Positions 58,607 through 64,000 of a DNA stretch of 64,000 bases are shown here, in pieces. Origin of the DNA: Punica granatum (Eukaryota > Streptophyta > Magnoliopsida > Myrtales > Lythraceae); assembly GCF_007655135.1 (NCBI RefSeq), contig NC_045130.1, positions 27,710,605 to 27,774,604 on the forward strand. Direction: 5' to 3'. Within the stretch, counting starts at the first letter, position 1, and each line of letters opens with the position of its first letter. The position numbers and the translations under genes are program-made. The notes beneath the pieces are model-generated. The model was not told the origin of the DNA. It worked only from the letters and a program-made list of their open reading frames with translations, and did not search any database.

Positions 58607-61551
58607 CACTACAGCGAAACAGGTTTTGAGTTTTTTTTTTATTACTTTGGCCGACGCAAAAAATGTTGCCCAAAAACTTGCTGACATTTGCGACGACCTT
58701 TTTTTTTTTTTCCTTCGGCGTTGCCACCATCGAGAGAAGCTTGTCGACGCTTTTAGAAAAACGTCAGGAAAGACCACCCTAGGGTGACACTTTAAAAAGC
58801 ATCGGCCAAAAGTCATGTATAGGCCTGACCAAAACCATGCATAGGCCCACGCTTTGGAAGCATTGGCCAAAACCATGCCTGGGCCAACGTTTCCAATGCC
58901 TAGGCGGACACCTTGGAAGTATTAGCTTAACCAGGCCGATGCCTTGGAAACATCGGCCAAAACCATGTCTAGACTACCGCTAAAAGCGTCGGCTAAGACC
59001 ATTTTCAATTAATAAATTGATAGTCGATTGTCAGCAAATAGACAGCCTGTTGTCAGTGGTAAACTAGGTACGCTTACCAGTAACAACAGGATGTCAAGTT
59101 TTTGACAATCAATGTTCATACCCTAGAAATCAAGAAAATATCATAAATCATTGAAAAAATCACTTAACAATTCTCTATACTCAACCACAACTTTGAATCA
59201 TCAAAATCTAGCATAAACTTCTTAAATTAATAGAAAATCATCATACATTAATGGAAGTTCTCATTCAAATGAAAGGGGTAGAAGTAATGAAAGAAATTGA
59301 AAAAGAGAGTCCACTAGCATGAGAGATCAAGGAGGGCGTCCACTAGCAGCAACAACTTCGAGAGGTTGAAAAAGAACCACCAACAGTAGTAGCAACTCCA
59401 AAAAGGGAGAAAAAACTGCAGCAAGGGAACATGATAGAGAAGGAGCTGTGGTAACATGCCAAGAATGGGGTTTGGAAGAGGACATCGGCGCCATCAGGTT
59501 GGTCTGCCCATGGTCGATGTGTCTGATGGTGTTGATGCTGACGTGGAGCTTCTTTCTCTTGAACTTCACAAACAATTAGGGACGGTCTCGAGAGGTGCTG
59601 ATAGTGACATTACTCCTGGTGGTGGTGACGTTGAAGGGGGTTAAGGAAGGGGGTCAACTTGGTGAGGGCATACAATTTGGACGAAGCTGAGGCCATAATC
59701 GCCATGGAAGAAACTACCTTAGAGTAGGGAGAGTTTGTGTGTAGAGGGAGAGTAGAGAGAGGGTTTTGGAAATGGAAAATAATAGTGAGGAAGTGATAGT
59801 AGAAACAAAAAGAAGAGGAAGAGGGACTCTGCAAGAAGGAGGGAGAGGGAGTGAGAGGGTCGGCTTTTAAATAATTTTGGATTTCGAAAATTTCAAAGAC
59901 AGAGCAGGAGATTTTCCCACTCAATCTTTGATTGTTTTTCCTTTTAAAAGGACTAGGGTCGACGCTTTTGAAGGTTGGCTCAATCAACTTTGGTCGATGC
60001 TTCAAAAAGCGTCGTCCTAAAGAACCTAAGGCAGCATCTAAAGCTCGGCCAATGTCGATTTTAGGTGACAACATATTGTCATAAGAAGACAACATATTGC
60101 CCTTTCTATTATGTTGCATGAATACCCAACGATAACAGATTACAATAAGGTGAAAACGTGTTGCTCGTGAACATTATAACACACTACACCTCATAGATTT
60201 AACATTATTTTATTTAATGTACTCATTGAGGTTTAATTCTATTAATAACATAACATGAACTAATATTTGTAATCTGCTTGCGATCAGCCTCTTTATACTC
60301 ACCAATCCCCTAATTACTTCTATCAAAAATGAATTTGTCCTGCCATTGATCAAGAACTTATAGTCAAGTCAGCAGCCTGGTCTCTTAGTTGAATTTGTGC
60401 TTGCCGAATGTAAGTTTATCCCTCTAATAACTAGGATGACTAGTTGAGAGGTAGTGTAGTTGGTCAGTTTATTTCTTGAGCATTCTAGTCGGTCACATGC
60501 TAGTTGGAATAATTAGTTCGATAAGTTCAAGTCTCTTTCATGAAACCTAGTTATGTGTTTCAAGCGGGTATGAATACACACACTTTCAATTATTCAATTG
60601 ATCTCTTGTAGTAATTGGTCATGCTTGTAAAGGGGATCTTTTGTCTTTCGGTTTTGAAGAAATCTAGGCCATACCGTATTCAAAAATTGTCTTGTATGAT
60701 CGAAATGTTGGGGATTAATTTGGTTTGTTTTTAACTTTTGGAATGTTTCTATTGCACGTTTTTCTTATAGGCTTTAACATATAAATGTAAGAATAACTTC
60801 TTAAATATAAGTTATTTATTCATATATCCTTGTACTTAAAGAACAACAACTTCTTGATCAGACCTTTCGGAGCTCATACTCCAACAATCGAAAACGTGAT
60901 CCCGTAAGGGGGTCGAAGCCTTATGGGTTCCTCAGTAGAGCATATCCAAAACTTCTATGCAAGATTTTTCGCAAGTAAATTCGTCTTTCGATAAAGAGCC
61001 ACCTTAAATTTGGATCAATCGACAACACATAGCAATAAGCCGTTCTCTTCTCAATTTGATATAACTATTGAAAACCACCGTAAATTTAATCTTGAAAGAT
61101 TTTATTTCATAAATATAATCCTTCTAGCGTTTCATGACAATAAATTATCATAAGGAGAGAACATCTTTCCCCATTTATCATGAGCCACAAATACCTGTGG
61201 TAACAGATTGTCATAAAGTTGACAACTCGTTACCCCTCACACTTTTACACTTTGACAATACATTTGATAATATTTAGTGGTAAAATGGCACTCTGTTAAC
61301 AAAATTTTACAAATTATCAGTTGGGCGGGAGGGTTCCCCTTAGCCTTTGACTTTTTTATTTCAAAAAAAAGAAGAAGAAAGACATGGGCCAACTCTTTAC
61401 CCCGACGTTTTTGAAAAGATTGGAAAAGTAGGCATATGGCGACACTTTAGCCTGACGTTTTTCAAAATGTCGCCTAAAATGGATATGTGCCAACGTCTTC
61501 TAAATAATTGGGAAAAATAAAACCTACGTGCTGATTTATCTTGCTATAGCG
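58607..61551. mobile_element. CACTA (En/Spm) element, non-autonomous, 2,945 bp
   Basis: The left terminus CACTACAGCGAAACAGG is a canonical CACTA end. The right terminus TTGCTATAGCG is its inverted partner with one change in the final TAGTG. The 3-bp duplication ACA flanks both ends (58604-58606, 61552-61554). Subterminal regions carry many short repeats on both strands, such as GCATCGGCCAAAA and GACGCTTTTAGAAAAACGTC on the left and CGACGTTTTTGAAAAG and GACGTTTTTCAAAATGTCG on the right, where transposase would bind. No transposase ORF is present. Confidence 0.85.
59340..60119 (-). pseudogene. Captured 5' end of a host gene inside the CACTA element
   Basis: On the minus strand a pyrimidine-rich leader (CTCTCTCTACTCTCCCTC) precedes an ATG at 59706 that opens MAIMASASSKLYALTKLTPF, like a plant transit or signal peptide start. 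The frame closes after about 32 codons at 59610. A second minus-strand frame at 59327-59575 includes CSLAAVFSPFLELLLLLVVL, which may be another piece. This looks like transduplication of a gene 5' region; the source gene is not recognised. Confidence 0.45.
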
Positions 61552-61554
61552 ACA

Positions 61555-61978
61555 TACAATCAACTATAAGCTATTATATTTATCTCCCTTCCATGTAATG
61601 TATAAATATATATAAATTACCAATATTGGTATAGGTGATTTGCACCTCTTCCCCTTAAATAATTAAGATCTCAGTTTTAAGTCTTTTGAATTGAGAAAAT
61701 TTACGATTGAGAGCAATTTACGCTTTAATGAGCCAACTCTGCTCCAACCTGGATTAGTATCGACTCATTAAATTTCCAGATAGTGGGTGCTATGCACTAA
61801 GAAATCTATACATATATATTCATACGAACTAGCAACTTAACCTGTGTATGGACCAGTCATCCTTTTTGTTTTGATCTTGCTAATATAATAGTGGACATTT
61901 TTACTACAATATTCAAGAATTATAAAAAGGAAATTGTTACTACTATTAAAAATATGGTTAGTCCTCAATATCATCATT
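61555..61978. other. Intergenic; weak SINE-like stretch at 61640-61765
   Basis: AAGATCTCAGTTTTAAGTC, then GATTGAGAGCAATTTACGC, resembles tRNA-derived repeat text but is too decayed to call. Confidence 0.25.
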
Positions 61979-62135
61979 TTTTTTTGTTATAAGGGAGGTT
62001 TATGATAATAATATAATAATGAAGTAGAAAACCTAATAGTTAACAAAGGGGTATGGGTCCCACACCATAAGATTCAAACATGGAATTTCTCGATTGACAG
62101 GCGATGGTGTATGTCATTACATTATGCCATCTTTC
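61979..62135 (-). mobile_element. SINE-like element, family A, copy 8 (minus strand)
   Basis: On the minus strand: ATGTAATGACATACACCATC head, CATGTTTGAATCTTATGG (box B-like), CTTTGTTAACTATTAGG body, and AAACCTCCCTTATAACAAAA tail. Confidence 0.6.
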
Positions 62136-62726
62136 TTCTTTGTCTTTTTCTATAGGTTATGGCAGGGGAAAAATAGTATTAATAATAAAGTATAAAATCG
62201 ATTCAGAATAACAACCAGATTAATGATGAAATATAGTATTAGAAATAGAAGGAACTTTATCATAAAAGTAGTGGATAATGAATCGATAAAGATGGGGCTG
62301 AAAAAAGGAACTTAATAGGAAAATAAATTGACGTATTCATCATTTGTTGTACCTTTAAATTTTAATAATAGAGGAAAATACCATTAGGGCTCAAACATAA
62401 AAAAAAGGTAATGGGACCAATTGTTTGAATTATAAATGTTTATTATTTTTATTTTAAACTGCCTAATAAAATAAAATATGTATACAGATGAAAAAGGTTG
62501 AGGCGCGCCTCGTTTTTAGCAAAAAAAGGAAGGTGCGAGACCTCAAATTCTACTTAGATTATATTTCATATTTTATAGATATTTGTTTTTATATATTTAT
62601 TAGATATTTAAATAGGAAAATTATCTTTAGGGGTATTATAGATAATTTTAGAATATCTTTGAAATATTTCAAAGCGAGAAATTTCCTAAGATTATCTTAG
62701 GATATCTTTGAGACACATGGGGTTTG
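62136..62726. other. Intergenic, AT-rich, nothing recognised
   Basis: GAGGCGCGCCTC at about 62501 is a perfect 12-bp GC palindrome in an AT-rich context. The 70-codon frame at 62488-62700 has no domain. Confidence 0.4.
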
Positions 62727-64000
62727 AGCCGGCAATATTTGACACGACACGATAACACGACACGGATACGACACGGAGTTAAACGGGTATGGGTTGACAT
62801 TTTTTGATATTCGGTCTAAACGGGTTCAACCCGTATAACCCGTTTATACACGATTAAACCTGTTTATTTAGACGTGTTTAATCGTGTTATTTAATCGTGT
62901 AACCCGTTAACCCGTTTATCTAACTGAATTTACTAAACTATCCTTACACAGTTACACTAACCCTAATTTCGAAATCCTTCCATCCAGAATTTCCAGCCTC
63001 CAGTTCCATTGTTCTGTTCCAGAGAGAGTAGGAGTCCTGCTTCGCCTTCCATCCCGATTCACAGACTTGATTTCCTTCCTGCAAGCATGGTTCCACCCGA
63101 TTTCCTTCGAAATCGAAGACGGACCTGACTTCGACCGTCCGCTCAGAGTCTCAAACGACAGCACCCAAACGACGAAGGCGACCTTCCGCCGTTCGGTCGA
63201 CAGCACCCAGACGAAGGCGACCTATCGTCGTTCGGTCGACGGCACCCAGGGTCCCAGACGAAGGCGATCTCACTGTGCCTCCTTGATCTCGGGTCGACCC
63301 TGCGACCTCCCTCTCTGAAGCAGGTTCGATATCACCATCTGGATTCTTGAATCTATAGATTCTCCATAGCTCCATTGTTAGATATAGCATGTTAAAAGCA
63401 AAAGCTTGTGTTCAAGAATGGCTGTCCCAGGCCTGTACCCTTAGCTGGACTTCTGCAACCTATTGGGGACATGGTGGACTTTGTCTGATATATTCTGTTA
63501 TTTGAGCTGGGTATGCCCTTTAATGGTGATTGTTTGCTTGGCTATTTGGAGGATGATTCCGCAAGGATCATGTGCTCGATTAGCTTCAGTTTGTTTGAGT
63601 GCAGTAGGAAACCTCTTGTTGGAAAATGGTTGAAGTTCTTTGGAATCAAGTTCGGAACTTTGTTCTGTGCAGCAATTGAGCTATTGGTTCTGTTCTTATA
63701 CAAGTGAGTTTCAAATGAATTGGGTGGATATCTTTGACATAGGGGGAGGTTCTGAATTTTCAGAACCTTCATTTGCTCGGTAGTCAGTTCAATCTTTCAG
63801 TTTACGAGTGAGCGAAGCGTTAATGTTTCTGTGCAATCTATCGGTAAAGTTGAAGAGCTTGAACATTGCTCCAATGATGGAGGAAAAGAGTGAAACTTGC
63901 AAAGAGAAGTATGCAGCTGAGATCTCCTTGGTAAAGGCTGTGCATTCATTAATTATATGAACTCAGTGTGTTGAGGGTATTGCGAAGTTTCTGCAGAAAC
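62727..64000 (+). mobile_element. Probable left end of another gene-carrying transposon (right end outside window)
   Basis: From CCGGCAATATTTGACACGAC the sequence runs through ACACGACACG repeats and then through many forward and inverted copies of AACCCGTTTA and TAATCGTGTT to about 62925, a terminal style I associate with Mutator-like elements. Gene-like sequence follows at once: a CT-rich leader with CACTAACCCTAATTTCG, then GC-richer sequence. Near the right edge, MMEEKSETCKEKYAAEISLV opens at about 63873. No family is recognised. An ordinary gene with a transposon in its promoter would look the same. Confidence 0.4.
63152..63280 (+). repeat. Three-copy imperfect tandem repeat of about 45 bp
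   Basis: GTCGACAGCACCCAGACGA-type units followed by AGGCGACCTTCCGCCGTTCG recur about three times, keeping a frame that reads STQTKATYRRSVDGTQ. Confidence 0.7.

Noticed and set aside
59610..60119. 169-codon protein starting at 60119
   Set aside because: Its first two thirds read through CACTA subterminal repeats and a CT-rich leader; only the part from the ATG at 59706 looks gene-derived.

Overview
The window is eudicot plant nuclear DNA: spliced plant genes, plant-specific families (class III peroxidase, S40 senescence regulator) and several classes of plant transposon in AT-rich intergenic sequence. I would not name a genus. No bacterial, viral or organellar gene cluster was seen.

Host genes are few. 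The last three exons of a class III peroxidase lie at 171-1174 (its 5' part is off the left edge). A single-exon S40/DUF584 gene lies on the minus strand at 13309-13983. Almost everything else is mobile DNA or its decay: a copia relic (5849-6357), a LINE RNase H fragment (22529-22985), several terminal-inverted-repeat elements, and at least ten copies of one tRNA-headed SINE-like family (A) plus six of a second (B).

The centre is one LTR retrotransposon at 27516-44959 (17,444 bp), far more GC-rich than its flanks and bounded by a perfect 5-bp target duplication, CATAT. Its LTRs are 4,022 and 5,039 bp; the 1,017-bp difference is one block, absent from the 5' LTR. The interior reads: primer binding site, ORF1 (plant-mobile-domain/DUF7745-like with a C-terminal coiled coil), gag (zinc knuckle), about 2.8 kb without recognisable coding, a 29-bp tandem array of about 25 units, polypurine tract, 3' LTR. 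No protease, reverse transcriptase, RNase H or integrase is recognisable, so it looks like a giant Tat/Ogre-type non-autonomous element. ORF1 and gag each carry one in-frame stop.

The right third holds a Pack-MULE (52819-54828, 10-bp target duplication) that jumped into a family A SINE and carries two in-frame exons of a host gene; a 36-base G homopolymer (56367-56402); a CACTA element (58607-61551, duplication ACA) carrying what looks like the 5' end of another host gene; and, at the right edge, the start of a probable further gene-carrying element.

The most unusual content is thus parasitic: the pol-less giant retroelement with its array, and three transposons that appear to have picked up host gene pieces.
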